From: Dasyornis broadbenti | Lineage: Eukaryota; Chordata; Aves; Passeriformes; Dasyornithidae | NCBI GenBank assembly: GCA_013397935.1 | Contig: VZRN01006295.1 | Span: forward strand, 195,020 to 259,019 | Direction of reading: 5' to 3' | DNA length: 64,000 nucleotides | Part shown: piece after piece, positions 34,087 to 47,050 of the stretch | Position numbering within the stretch: the first letter of the stretch is position 1 | Layout of the letters: every line of letters begins with the position of its first letter | Translations under genes and position numbers: made by a program | Notes under the pieces: generated by a model | The model's database searches: none | What the model was told of the DNA's origin: nothing | Seen by the model: only the letters and a program-made list of their open reading frames with translations

Positions 34087-35317
34087 GTAAGTACCATTGC
34101 TTTTTTTATCTAATAATTGACAGGTGCTTTCTGATTTTTTTTTTTTTTTCCCCTGCTGTGCAGCTGTAGACTCATTATAGCTGTTCTTAGAAAACATTGT
34201 GTAGCTTGATTTGCTCAGAGTGCCTATGGAAATAGTGGTCTGTTGCCATCTAGGTGCCACTGGGGTGAGTGCATTACAGTTAGAGGCAGCTCAGATGCTG
34301 TTTGCTGTCCTGGGCTTCTGCACAGATATGGTTTTAACTGTATGTTACTTGGTGAGAAGCTCAGTGCACAGCAAAGTTCTTCTCTGTGCATGTGTTTGGC
34401 GTTGGGATACTAGGTAGCATGTTGGGGAATTGATTTCGGGAAAACCAAATTTAGTTATGTGTGCAAGTTGCAAGAGTATTGAAGAATAAGATGCTTGCAG
34501 AAGACCCTGACATGCCAGGCATATTTTGAGATTATTTGGAGAGTAAATTTCATGCAGTGGCAAATGTTTAAATTACTGAGACAGACACACATTCTGCAGA
34601 GTCCTTTTTCAGTGCTGTTTACTGAGTATACTGTGGAGTTTCCTTCTACAAATATTTTTGAAAGAATATGATTTTCTCTACCACTCACACAGTGCTTCTG
34701 TGAGACTGTCTGATTAGACAAGTGGAAAGATATTACTGCAACACTGACTTGTTTAGAAGGAAGACTTGAATAATAGAATATCTACTACATTTGAGGCAGT
34801 GATAACCAGTCAAAGAGCTGTTGTGGGTGTTGGGAGAAGTTTGACAGCTCTTGCCTGAGAAAAAAATACTTTTAGTCTCTCTGTTGAGGATGCCTTCCTG
34901 CTGCATGACTCTGGATGTGTGTCAGATACAGAACAGAAATCCCGACTTTCTGGGGTGAGGGTGGACGAAAGTTAGTACCAGAGCTTGTGCAATGTTTCTT
35001 TTTCAGTATTTTTCTAAGCTGTTCCCCACAGCACTTCAGTGGTGGCGGTGTAGCACAAGGTAGCATTACCCTGACCATACTCTTGCAAAGCGATAACTTT
35101 CCTGAGCACCTACAAAGCTTTTTCACAGACTTGTGTATCAAACAGTTCAAGCTGCAAGTTATTACAATGTACTCCTTCCTTGGTTAGCTGGATGAAAAAC
35201 AGTGAGGAATCATGTCCTTCCAATATATGATAAAATGTTTCAGCTAGAGACTTCTTAACTAACTTTATCTAAACTCTTTCCTGAGAGATTATGACCTTTC
35301 TTTCCTTTCTTTTGTAG
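34087..35317 (+). other. MYO10: MYO10 intron
   Basis: A 1231-nt intron with a 15-base T run (34135-34149) soon after the donor. Nothing else seen. Confidence 0.9.
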
Positions 35318-35441
35318 TTTGAAGATAGTGAAGAAGATTTTGACTCCAGGTTTGATACAGATGATGAACTTTCCTACCGGAGGGATTCAGTCTACAGCTG
35401 TGTCAGCCTGCCCTACTTTCACAGTTTTCTGTACATGAAAG
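35318..35441 (+). CDS. MYO10: MYO10 exon (window exon 12): end of PEST, start of PH1 N-half
   Basis: Codes for FEDSEEDFDSRFDTDDELSY, then RRDSVYSCVSLPYFHSFLYM and K. It passes from the acidic PEST tail into the first strand of the split PH1 domain. It is 124 nt and leaves one base (G) for the next exon. Splice sites are TTGTAG and GTACTG. Confidence 0.95.
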
Positions 35442-36731
35442 GTACTGGATGAATCGGAATTTGCTAAATAGACAAAATAACCAAAAATATTTATTGCATA
35501 TTGCACTTCAATTCCTGTAGAGATAAGCTGTTTTCTTATTTTTCAAAGGATGATGGAAAAGTGAGTTCATTTAATTTGAGCTGTTCTCAATTTAGGTTAC
35601 TTGCAGTGGCTTACATCTAGCAATGTTTTTCCTCTCTGCAAAGAAATATTAATATTTTGGGCTACCTCTCTTTCATCTTATATCTCTGTTGGCTTGCAAA
35701 CAATGGAATATTCAGTATAAATACAGAAAAATAACTTAGACAGTCAAATTGTATCAAATTTTGACAAAAGCTGATTCCTGCTCTCAAAACCCTGTAATAG
35801 ACAGCATTCTACTTTGCAGACCAATTTTACTGACCTTAGTCGAATTTCACTTTTTATCTGGAAGACATGAAGAAAGTTACATGCAGCAAAGGGGTGTGAG
35901 AGACTCTGAAAGAATATACACAGGAGTTCTCTGGTTAAAATTCTTGGGTTTATCTTCTGATGATTGATAGTAAATTAATATCTAACTGAATCCTTGAATG
36001 ATTTCATCGCTGTGTTATACTTTATTTTTGTGGAATAGGAACAGTCATGAGTGTACACACCACAATGTTTGTGTGAAAAATAATGCAGTCAACAGTAGCA
36101 TGGCTTTTACTTTCTGACATAGCTAGCAGTCAGCTTTTGTGGGATGACAGGAGTATGTTGGTTAGGTTGAGGTTTTTATGACTGTGATGTAACTCCTGTG
36201 CAAAGTGCATTGCCTACTGTATGGCTACACTTTGGTATGACTGAGCTCACACTGGTGTTTTTCTTATTCTAAACACAGCTTTGTTGGGTTTTGTGGTTTT
36301 GAGTTACCTCAACATTGTTACCACCTAATAACCTGGAGAGAGGAAAGAGTTTAACACTAAAATTTTCTTACATTATCACTGAAATACATTGAAAACAGTC
36401 TTAAAGATCAGATTCTCACGTGCAGTAGGACTTTTCAGTAATTTATTATTATAGATATGTTATGTGTATGTACATGTAATTATATATATGTTACATTTTT
36501 GTAATACAGAGACTTACTACAATTTGTAATTTGAGGATGTTTAGATTGACAACAATATTGGTGGCCAAAAGGATATGCAAAAATGAGGTTTTGAGGCTTA
36601 CAGCAGAGACTCAGTTTAACTGCAGTGTTGTTGGTCAGCACCTTCCAGTTTTGGTGGGGTCACAGCTTCTGTTTTATAATCTAGTTGTTTGTTTTAACTG
36701 CATATAAACCCACATTTGTCTCTCTTGCCAG
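35442..36731 (+). other. MYO10: MYO10 intron
   Basis: A 1290-nt, AT-rich intron with a short TATATATA stretch near 36482. Nothing else seen. Confidence 0.9.
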
Positions 36732-36975
36732 GTGGCTTAATCAACACATGGAAGCGACGCTGGTGTGTCCTGAAAGATGAGACCTTCCTGTGGTTTCGTT
36801 CTAAGCAGGAAGCACTTAAGCAGGGCTGGCTTCACAAAAAGGGGGGTGGATCATCAACGCTTTCCAGAAGGAACTGGAAGAAAAGATGGTTTGTTCTCAG
36901 ACAGTCCAGGTTGATGTACTTTGAAAATGACAGTGAAGAAAAGCTAAAGGGTGCCATGGATGTCCGAACTGCCAA
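36732..36975 (+). CDS. MYO10: MYO10 exon (window exon 13): PH1 N-half followed by PH2 start
   Basis: Encodes the rest of PH1's N-terminal half (KRRWCVLKDETFLWFRSKQE) and, after a short linker, the start of PH2 (GWLHKKGGG, NWKKRWFVLRQSRLMYFEN). PH2 is the phosphatidylinositol-3,4,5-trisphosphate-binding domain, and the basic residues of its first strands (KK...RRNWKKR) are all present. No intron separates the host and inserted domains on this side. It is 244 nt with donor GTAGGT. Read-through would meet an in-frame TAG at once. Confidence 0.96.
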
Positions 36976-39222
36976 GTAGGTTTATATGGTTTTGTGTTAG
37001 CCATGGTTCCCTCTAAGTACTTCTTGGGGCTTAATCTGGGAAGACATTGAGTGCCCTGCCTACAAATTGTGGGAATGCAAGCATGAGAGTGTGTGTGGTG
37101 AAGTTAGTGAAAGCAAGTCTTGTCCTTAGCTGGCTCTCTCTTAAGTCTAGAGAGTGTTCCAGAGCTAAGCCAGTGCCAAATACTTCAGAAAACTGCTGCT
37201 GTAATGAACCCATGTATGCTTTCTCCCAGACTAGAGGCCCCACTTAGTCTGTAGTGATTCCCAAGGCAATTTGGGGAATGTTGCCAAGTCTGTAGCTGCA
37301 GGCAAACCCAGAATGAGGAGGGTGGAATTAATAGGCCCCGAATATATTGAAGTTCGCATGGGTCAAAGCTGAATCTTCTGTATGTATTTAGATTTTTTTT
37401 CATGTTTTAAATAATTGTGGTAGTGTAGATAAGTCTTTAAAATGCATATATTCATTAAAAAACAAAATTACTAAACCTAATAACTTACATCTTGTTAACT
37501 GAAGTTCTTTATGCCTAAGAATTTTATGCTTCCTGAAGCATACATATAAAAAAAGCTCTCTACTGGATAATATTTTTCCTTCTAAAGAATTTAGGATTAT
37601 CTACCTAATTTAAAAATTACAGTGTGCTAACATTAGTAGTCTCATTTCTCTATAAAGTGTACCTGAGCTTTCATCCAAAGCAGAGAAGAACAGAAATGGT
37701 TTGTAACATTCAATTCTATTCTCTGCCTTGTAATCTGTGACTATCCAGTTTATTTTGTTACTTCAACAGAGAGTTTAAACTAAATTGAAATCTTAGATTA
37801 ATCTTCTCTTTGGCGGTCCTGGCTTGAGCCTGATTCCACGTAGGACAGTAAATAGTTTTAGTGAGAATCCCGACTTGCTCTTGAAAAACCAGTGGACTGT
37901 TGGCTGTCAAGTAAATCCCTGAATGAAAGCTGAAGATTCTACAATATTTTTTTTTGTTAAAACTAGATTTGACTCTGTCTCATATACCATAGAATTTATT
38001 TAGCATATTTTTCTAATATGTTCAGTCAATTTTCTTTTGTTGTTGTTGCTGTTGTTACCTCATTGCTTCATTGCCCTATAGAAGTTCTTTGCTGAACGTA
38101 CCTTTAAAATTGTCAGACAAAGGCTACTGAACCTAGCTGGAACTGTGGGTTCAATCAATGACTATTGTGTATAAATTAGGTGAAAGAAAGGGTACATGTA
38201 TTTAAAGAAATGTGTTTCATAAGAAATAAAAAATAGCTTTTCTAGATGATGTTAATATTTACTGAGTGCATCCCTAACATATAGTGCAACTCACGTATTT
38301 CACCACTCTCTATTAGGGACCCTGTTCAATTTTAAAATATCTCAGGCTTATTCACTTAAAACACAGAACAAGAAGGCATTTTATTGCACACTGTTACTGA
38401 GAGGGAATGAATCCAAAATAAAGAAAACAGTACAAAATTACAGCTTTTTGTTTGATAGCAGATAGATCATCCTCATGAGTCTGATAAGCAGAGTTTGCAT
38501 ATGTTGTTTGTAGGACAGAGATTTATGAGAATAGTATAGCCAGTTAAGAAAATTACAAGCTTCCGACAAATACAGCGAAACAGCAAAATGGAAATTAAGT
38601 TTATTTCTTAAGCTATGGGGAAATTTAATGTTATACTTTAAATATTACTTAAAATCTTGTGCTTTTTGGTTCACAGTTGGTTTTATATCAATATTTAGAT
38701 GTCCAAACTAAAAATTAGAAAGATATAATTTTTCAGAAATGTGTATTTGGAATTGTCTTCATGCTGACTCACAACCACACAGAATCACTAATCCAGGTTT
38801 TATTTGTTTTCAGTCTTCAATCTTCAAGAGCTTTCTTGTTACCATTCTAAAAATCACTTGGTTATGCAGTCAAATCAGAAATGTATCCATTTCTCAACTC
38901 AGTTATCTTTGCCTCTCTTGAGGTTTGATAACGCTTTGCATTTTCTTTAGTTCTTGTTAAAATGGTAACAGAATAGTCCATTTGGTACAGTGACATTCAT
39001 AGTACTTTGAATATTTGTACTGTGTAGGCAGAAAACACAGCTGTAGTTTGGTGAACTAATACTGTGTCTGATAAATCACATTGTGGGTCTTGCAAATGAA
39101 CCTGATGAAGACTGACTGCTGTTGTTTTAAGTATCAGTAGTTTGTAAGCTTCTCAGCAGAACAGAGTTTCCAAAATGTCGACAATCTGTAATGCTCAATC
39201 TTGGTGTTTTCCTTTTTTTCAG
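36976..39222 (+). other. MYO10: MYO10 intron
   Basis: A 2247-nt AT-rich intron ending TTTTTTTCAG. I see no repeat family. Confidence 0.9.
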
Positions 39223-39318
39223 AGAGATTGTTGATAATACAGGCAAAGAAAATGGTATTGACCTAATAATGAGTGATAGGACCTACCACTTAATTGCTGA
39301 ATCTCCAGAGGATGCAAG
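39223..39318 (+). CDS. MYO10: MYO10 exon (window exon 14): PH2 middle
   Basis: Completes the AA|A lysine, then codes for EIVDNTGKENGIDLIMSDRT and YHLIAESPEDA. These are the middle and late strands of PH2 (DRTYHLIAES is the canonical PH strand before the helix). It is 96 nt with donor GTACGA. Confidence 0.95.
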
Positions 39319-42300
39319 GTACGAAAATCATCAGGCCTATCTTTTTTCCTTTTTTTTACTTTTTAACCTCTATGTCCTTCTGACTTCAGCTTGTCATTAA
39401 TTTGACCTCTGTCACAAAACGTTCAGGCTGTGTTAAACACATTGCATTTAACACACTTTTTGAAAGGCCTGCTGAGGAGAGAACCTTGTGGCAGACAGCT
39501 ACTGGGAAGAGTCAGATTGCCAATGAAAATTTGCCTAGAATTTGGCTGTTACCCATGTGTTACTACCAACTTTCTGAAATACAGTTTGTCTGTAGAGAGA
39601 CAGTTGTTAGCTACTGATGCTTGGCTTGTGGATTACCCTGCTGTGTTTAGCTGCATCAATCAAATCAATATTTGAGACCCTGTAGTGTGCCTGAAATGAA
39701 GCACTTTTTCCTTAGAGGTGGGATCTGTTTGTCTAAGCAGAGCCTCAAATTTTTTCAGACAGAAGTTGTAACGTAGTCACTGTCTTTTAGAGCAAAAGCA
39801 TATTCATGTAAGAGGAGTGTGTAAGAGAATGCTTCCCTTTCTGCATATTTAAAAAGGGTCTTGCTTTTGTTGCTAAAGGATCCATATCTAACTCTAGGGG
39901 GAGGCAGGGTAGGTGAGGAGCAAGTCTGACTTGTCAGATCAGTTGTAGAGCATCTTCACAAAAAAAATCCCCATGCTACAGTTCATGCAAGATAATAATA
40001 TGCTTGCCTATAAAAATCAAGCATTTAAATAAAGTTAACTTAGTAATCAAAGCTTATTACCCATTGCCTAGCTGCCCCAAGGCCAGAATACAGGATGCCT
40101 TTGTCAACATCACTTGAGCTACTCTGCTCAGAAGCCTCAAAAGTTGTTTCACATTCTGTTCTTTGTAAAGGTAGAACACCTTTCTATATCGCTGGACCCT
40201 GACTACAGATGTAGATGTAGCAATGAAAAATCTTTCCTCATTTTTTTTTTTTTCATCCTTAAAGTTATCCTTGAAATAACTTAGGAGTTTTCTAGCAGTT
40301 ACTGTTAAGATTCTTGTGGGATGTAAGCATATTTTAAAATGAAGGCTTAGCTAAAGTCTCTTCTACCTGACTTGCGTACATGCCCTAGGGACCAGTAAGA
40401 AATTATCAGCACACAGACTTGTCTGTTGCCATGCATCTACTTCCTTTCTTTCTTAAAGATGGAGGAGGACATACTATACACTCTTGTTGTATATAGTACA
40501 AATAACAAGCCGTCCAGATTAAATCATCTTTTACCAGTGTATTTCATGTTTCTTTTTTCTCACTCATCCCAGAAGACTTAATGAGGGAGATGTGTAAGGA
40601 TTTGCAGACAGGCTTAAGTCAAAGCCTTGTTAACAAAGCATTGTGAAAAGTGAAGTATGAATCATTGGGCTGTGTTTGGTCTGCATCTGCTATTGAAAAA
40701 ATATTTTATCCCTGGGCTAGATCAGGATCTGAGGTTGCTTTTTGTTCGAATGAAGGGAAAAACCAAGAAAAATGTGGCACAGGCCCCCAAAAGAGGAATT
40801 AGTATTTTTGATCATGGAAGTGTATTTGAAGAAAAAAGTAATGCTTCAGTGGGCAGTCATTGCTGAGGGTTTGTTCCTTTCAAATCCCTAGCCTGTCTTT
40901 TTCACTGTTTCTGGGACTCAGCTGAAAGACAAAGGAGATCTCGAGAGGGAAGAAAACAAAAGTAAAGTCCGCCTTTGTCTTTTGCAAAGTGCTACGATTC
41001 ATTTCATTTTCATTGTTTACACAAATATTACATGAAATCAGGAGAATTCTGAATTGTTCATTAAAATCCATTCATAAATTATCACTAAATGTACATACAG
41101 TGCTATGAAGTCTTTTTTTCTTGTATTGAAATAGAAGTCTCACATTTAAATACATTTGCAATTCCTGAGCCCAGAAAGGAAAGCTGAATTTAATTTGTGG
41201 GAATTTTTTTATAGATGAGGCTTAGTTTTCTTCAGTTTCTTTACTTTCGTCAGCTGGCAGTTCTTCCCTTCTAGATGACAGCTTTCCTCCTTTTTTAGTG
41301 GCATTGCCTTACATCCAGCAAAGTGTTAAGTGCAACCTCTCTATGGGTGTCTGTGAGTCTTAAAAAAAGAATCAGACCTAAATATGTTCTCATCTGCTTT
41401 ATGGTCTGGCACTTTAAATCTTTGTTTTTCTTCATTGCTTGTACTGTTTCTAATAAAAGCATAAGCCGATAAAAAGGATTTAGGATATGGCAGTGATGGT
41501 ACTGTTTGAAAGCCTACACAGTTCTTCTCAAGCTATTTTAACAGTTCAGTTTCCAGAAATCTGCATTTTGGACAACAGTTGGCTTCTGAATGCTGGACTT
41601 AAGGAGGAAGTTCTTCAGTGTCCTAGGCATAAATTCCGTGACTAAAAGCAATTGCAGAAAAAATAACTTCGTATTTAGGTCCAGTAGTTTTGTATGTGTC
41701 TCCTCAACCCCGTGGTGGCAGAGGAGCCTCTGCAGAAAAGTGAGGAGTCTGTTTTAAAGGCTGGGCTTTTGAGCCCTTTGAAAACTTGGCCCCAGGTGGT
41801 TTTCATTAGAATGGCAAATTCATATCTCAGAGAAAGGCATTCAGGAACCTGTTGAACAGGCCAAGCTCTGCCCTCAGATTTCAGTGGGATTCCTTAGAGC
41901 AGTTAAGCTTTATCATATAGAAGTGCCAGAAGGATAGAGGTTTCCCAGAAGCAAAAGGTGTGGTTGGAATTAAATCCATCTGCAGTTGCTGCTCAGGACT
42001 AGGGGCTGAAGCACTGGAAACCCCTCTGCCACTTCTCCTGTTGTGGATATATACAGTGCCACTGGAGTGGCACAGATTTGCTCATCCTTCCAGCAGCTGG
42101 ATTTTTCAGTGCTCCATAGAGAACAAAAACAGTAGGGGTATTTGCTTGGGGGTTTTATTCTTTTTTCCCCTCTCAGTTGTGCTTCTACAGAGAACTCAAT
42201 GGACTTGAGTGGTCTTTGCAGAAGTATGACTGTAAGAAATTACTACCAGTCATGCTATCAGTGCAGCACAATTTATAATCTGAAGGTTGGGACTCCCATT

Positions 42301-42675
42301 AAAGGCTTTTTAAAAGGTTTTGTGTAGCCTTTTATTCCAGACGAAACATGTGGAATGTGTTGCAAAGACTCTCCAAGCACTCAGATGTTTAGTGTGCTTA
42401 CAGCAGTTTTTCAGAGATGCCACTTAGAGTAAAAGGTACTTGTTGGCAGGAAGAAGGGTATGGCACAAGCTTGGATGTGAGATCTGGAGGGGCTTGCTTG
42501 CACCCAGTGTTGCTTGAACTGACATAAAGCCTTGCTGCTTTTATGCCTGTTGACAAAAGGAATCTTAAGCAATTTCAAGAACCTGCAGAACCTGCTAGAT
42601 CTCTGCACAACAAAGGTGACAGAAGGCTTGTGCAGAGCCAAAATCTTGCTTACACTGCTGCCTTTCTCTCCCCAG
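39319..42675 (+). other. MYO10: MYO10 intron
   Basis: A 3357-nt intron. It contains several T- or A-rich stretches but no coding exon or repeat family I can name. Confidence 0.9.
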
Positions 42676-42769
42676 CCAGTGGTTCAGTGTACTGAGTCAA
42701 GTCCATGCATCCACAGAGCAAGAGATCCGGGAGATGCATGATGAGCAGGCAAATCCACAGAATGCTGTG
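42676..42769 (+). CDS. MYO10: MYO10 exon (window exon 15): PH2 C-terminal helix and linker
   Basis: Codes for (S)QWFSVLSQVHASTEQEIREM followed by HDEQANPQNAV. The Trp is the invariant tryptophan of the PH C-terminal helix. The rest links back to the second half of PH1. It is 94 nt and ends in phase 0. Splice sites are CCCAG and GTAAGT. Confidence 0.95.
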
Positions 42770-43546
42770 GTAAGTCTAAAGCTGAAGAACTTTTCTATCC
42801 GAGTATTCTTAGAAAACAGGGGCACTGTGGTGGCCACAACTTCTGAGAGTCACAACCTAGTTTCCTTAAAAGTGGCGGTAGCTGTGACACTGGCTAGAGC
42901 TTCCATGTCCTTGGTCCTGTAGCTGTACAAGGAGAGAGTGTGGCTTCTGATTCCTCTCCCATCATTCATCTGGATGAAAAATGACTGTTGGTTTTGGGGG
43001 TGGTTTTTCTGCTCCATTCCCCTATCACAGCACTGTGTATGCTTGATTTTGAAATTTTGCAAAGGTACTGTTAATGAGTAACTTAAAAACCCAAGAGTTA
43101 AAAATATGAGATTTCTCTGATCCTGCATTTATCATTCTGTACAACATATACTGGTAATAAATGGAATACTTTTGGAACCTAATATCAGGCAAAGGAAAAC
43201 AAAAAACTTCTGCTTAATGGCTTTAGAAGTTTGTTTTGAGAAGATGCCATTTATATTCGGATGACAGTTTTCAGTGAAAAATTCAAGCATGTTTGGAAGC
43301 ATAGAAAAGAGCAGTTTTTGAGCTGCCTCCATCCTAACTACAAATAATCTTTTACTGGATCTGTTTATCCAAGTCTCTTAGTTTTCCCTTGGCAGATTTA
43401 ATGGTTAAGAGAAACTGATGTCCAAACCTGTAGTTCATTTTGCTTGAGGAAAGCTGCTGCTTCTTTCTCGTGTCTCTCAGAAGAAAACAGTGAGTAATGC
43501 AATAGTAAATGTCTTCCTCATTTTCTGGTTTGCTATTTGTTTATAG
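42770..43546 (+). other. MYO10: MYO10 intron
   Basis: A 777-nt intron. Nothing seen beyond the splice signals. Confidence 0.9.
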
Positions 43547-43602
43547 GGTACACTCGATGTAGGACTAATTGATTCTGTCTGCGCTGCTGACAATCCAGAT
43601 AG
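43547..43602 (+). CDS. MYO10: MYO10 small exon (window exon 16): PH1 C-half start
   Basis: A 56-nt exon coding GTLDVGLIDSVCAADNPD(R), where the interrupted PH1 domain resumes. Splice sites are TTATAG and GTAAGT. The frame and sequence fit human myosin-X closely (one or two changes in the variable ADNPD part). Confidence 0.94.
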
Positions 43603-45119
43603 GTAAGTCAGAACCATGCCTGGTGACTGTCTCGTTTCTCTAGCCAAAATCAGACACTTCATGCATTAGTCTCTATATTCTACTGGCCAACCATGTATTA
43701 AAAGGATTCATTATTGCCTCCCTTTTCCTAGTATTAAACACCACATGTTAAAACATGGAATAGGAATGATGGTGCATTTCGTGGGCTTCAATAACTTTTG
43801 TGACATTGCTTCATACATGAACTATTCGGCTCCTAAAGTAATCCAAAACTGAAAGATCGAATATTTCTTTTAATTATACAAGTAATACTCTTGAAAAAAA
43901 AGAACAGCTGATCTTTGAGTACTTTAGTAATGTAGTAGGCAGAAAAAATAATTTTAAAATTTTTTTCTCTTCAGCTTCTCATTCATGGATGTTGTATTCT
44001 TCAGGGATGAAAATTATTTCCCCAGAATAAAAATGTCTTGTAACAAAGAAGACATTGCTGCACAAAAACAACAAAATATTACGATATTCATAGTTCTTGA
44101 ACCTGCTAATGGTGTTTTGGGAAATAAAAAATAATCTGCGTTCAGACTATGGCTGGTTTATCAGGTGACTGGATGTGAGGTGTTATTTGTACTGTAGGAG
44201 TTCACTCCAGTTTCTCCTCATTGCACATGTGTAAAACAGCTGGTTTTAAATTACTGCTTTGTCCTTGGCCTGCCAAAACATAGATACCAGAAGTAACAGT
44301 GAATTACAAGCCCAGGTTTCCTAAACAATATCACACAGATGTCCAGAGCTTTCAGAGTTCCAAGTTAGCATTTCTTCTGCTAATATAAATTAAGCATTTC
44401 TCTTGTAAACATTTTTCACATTGATTTTTTTATTCTTTTGGGGGGGTTTTGTGCTTTGTTTTGGGGGTTTGCTCCAGGATGAGCAAAAACTTAATGCTAA
44501 AGGGTTAAAGGAAGTGTTTGTAGGTTGAGGAACCTGCCTGTCTGATCCAGAGAGCCATCAGCACACTTCACTTGGGCTAGTTCTTCATGCTTCAGTGAAT
44601 CCTGGTGTAGGATTGGGTAAAAGCCAGACTCTCATTAAAAATAGATTGTATTCTATGTGAATTGGGTTGCACTGCATTAAAAATAAAAGAATCTGTGTTC
44701 ACATGCTGCTTTACTATAGACCTTTGTATACTGTAGTTTGTTTTAGCTAATGTAGCTACTGAAGCAGACACTCTAAATAGATCTGACCCTGAAACAGTTC
44801 TGATTCACATCCAAAGCTGATTAGAGATTGGAAGTTTTTCTCACCGCAGATTTATTTTGAGATATGACAAGCTGCAATTTAATGTAAACTTTCCCACCAT
44901 TCACAGCCCTCTTAATTTGGTGAGAATGTAACATAACTGAGTCTTTTCAGATGCTTAATATTTTTCTTTAGGAGATAAGTAAATAATGCATTAGAGGTGG
45001 ACAGTATTTGTCTGAATGGAAAATACAAAAAATGAACAGTTTTTATGGTTACGGGGAGTGAGATAAACAGTATTTACACTGATTATAAAGGCTGTTTCAA
45101 TTGTCATTTATTTTCATAG
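43603..45119 (+). other. MYO10: MYO10 intron
   Basis: A 1517-nt AT-rich intron with a G-rich patch near 44440-44470. Nothing else seen. Confidence 0.9.
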
Positions 45120-45262
45120 ACCCAATTCATTTGTGATCATCACTGCTAATCGTGTTCTTCACTGTAATGCTGACACACCTGAAGAGATGCATCACTGGAT
45201 AACCCTGCTCCAGAGGTCAAAGGGGGACACTAGAGTGGAGGGACAAGAATTCATTGTGAGGG
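45120..45262 (+). CDS. MYO10: MYO10 exon (window exon 17): PH1 C-half end and PH3 start
   Basis: Codes for PNSFVIITANRVLHCNADTP, then EEMHHWITLLQRSKG, which holds the PH1 closing helix with its Trp. It ends in GQEFIVRG, the first strand of PH3. It is 143 nt. Splice sites are CATAG and GTAAGA. Confidence 0.95.
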
Positions 45263-45768
45263 GTAAGAAATGAGTGGGGCAGTAAAAAGTAAATAACATC
45301 CCTTACACTTTGAAGAGATTGTTCCCACAATACAATGTGGGTAATATGCCAGCATGGTTAGTGTTGCAGCCTCATCTTCGTGTGGTGGAATTTACTCACA
45401 AATTAATACAGCTGAAATTTTATTCTTGCTCGGCCATGTAAAAAACACTGTAATGATGACAAGAGTGATTTTGTAAGTTGACGGAGTAATTCTTCTAGTT
45501 TCAGAAGAATTCTGGATTTCTTTCTAGTCTTCAGAAGAATTCTTCTAATTCTTCTAGTGAATCATCAAAATTGAAAAGTTTTCATATTAATTTTATCTTT
45601 ATAATTTCATTGTTTGAGAATTTTGCTGGATGTTGTTTAATATGTGAGCTTATCAATTTACACAATGTTTTTGTTGTTGTTGAAAGTATACAACTAACTT
45701 TCAGCAACCTACTTTTGTCCAACTCTGTGCAAGAAAAAGAAGTGTGATTCAAATTGTGTCCTTTACAG
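45263..45768 (+). other. MYO10: MYO10 intron
   Basis: A 506-nt intron containing a cluster of repeated ATTCTTCTA/CAGAAGAATTCT words with a perfect 14-nt palindrome (45489-45562, listed separately). Confidence 0.9.
45489..45562. repeat. Imperfect repeat cluster with 14-nt palindrome
   Basis: CAGAAGAATTCT appears twice and ATTCTTCTA three times. AGAAGAATTCTTCT (45533-45546) is perfectly palindromic. Intronic, about 200 bases before an exon. Confidence 0.85.
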
Positions 45769-45963
45769 GATGGCTACACAAGGAAGTAAAGAACAACCCA
45801 AAGATGTCCTCATTAAAACTAAAGAAGCGTTGGTTTGTTTTGACGCACAATTCTTTGGACTACTACAAGAGTTCAGAGAAAAATGCTTTGAAATTGGGCA
45901 CGCTGGTCCTGAACAGCCTCTGCTCAGTGGTCCCACCTGATGAAAAAATCTTCAAAGAGACAG
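45769..45963 (+). CDS. MYO10: MYO10 exon (window exon 18): PH3
   Basis: Codes for GWLHKEVKN, SSLKLKKRWFVLTHNSLDYY and NALKLGTLVLNSLCSVVPPD up to KETG. This is a typical PH fold start (GWLxK...KKRWFVL...LDYYKS). It is 195 nt. Splice sites are TACAG and GTAATT. Confidence 0.96.
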
Positions 45964-47050
45964 GTAATTGTTTGCTCTTGTTCAAGTATGCCTTCTGTCC
46001 TTCTATCTAATAATGCAAGAAATAATGCATAAGAATATTTTAAATGGATTATTATGGGTGCCGTTCCATGAACAAATCAGGTTCCCAAGTCACTGAGGTG
46101 TTCTACAGGGAATTACTGGGTGAAAAACAGAGGTAATGTATAGAGGAGTAAAATTTGTTCTCACCAACATTCAAATTATCACAGACTGACACTGCTGCCA
46201 AGTTAGTGTGAACACTTATGCTTACACATCAAAGACCTGGGGAAAGACATGGGTAGCACTCTCCTTATACATTATTTTATGTGCTGAGGAACTATGAGGG
46301 CCAGCACTGGTGGAGCAGGTATAGGGAGAACCAGAATAAGAGTCCAGTTTGTCGTAACCTACATACTTACACCTGAGTCAGATCCACTGTGTGTTTTCAA
46401 AACTGGTTCTCAACTCGGAAGCATCTGTTTGCAAATGAGAAGCGACTGTTGACAGTCCTGTATTATCTCATTGGGGTCACTGACACTTCAAAGAGGCTTT
46501 CACTAGTGAAAGATCAAACACATTTCCTTATATTGAACCTGTTTCATAAAAAGCCTATACAATGATGCAGAGAGAGAATTTGAACTGAAATGCTCTTCCT
46601 ATCATAGTTTCCACTTCATTGGTGTAAAATTAACTACAGGGGAGGTAGTTTGTGCTTTATATCTGTTTGCATGTATGCCACGGACTACGAAAGACTCTCC
46701 CGTACAAAGCAAGTCTGTCTCAGATTTTTCTGTTACAGACTGGACTGGAGAAGTAGGGTGCATGAGGTAAGAGGAGCTAACAGTGTTCCACAGTATTAAC
46801 AGTGTTGTCTTACAGTCATTTCTACCAAGATTACCGGGTAAAACAGGAGGCTGCATAGTTGTAGTCTGAGGCTACTCCTAGGCTTCCTTAAAGGAGTAAA
46901 TCTCCTTTAATTCCCACAGTATCTGTATTATGATACCTAATAACTCCTACAACTTTAGTTCCTGAAAGACTGCCATCATGATCCAGGATGCAGCACTGGG
47001 TGTCTGCTGGGCTGCAGCTTGTACGATGACCAATTCTGCTGTTGTGCCAG
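45964..47050 (+). other. MYO10: MYO10 intron
   Basis: A 1087-nt intron. Nothing seen beyond the splice signals. Confidence 0.9.
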
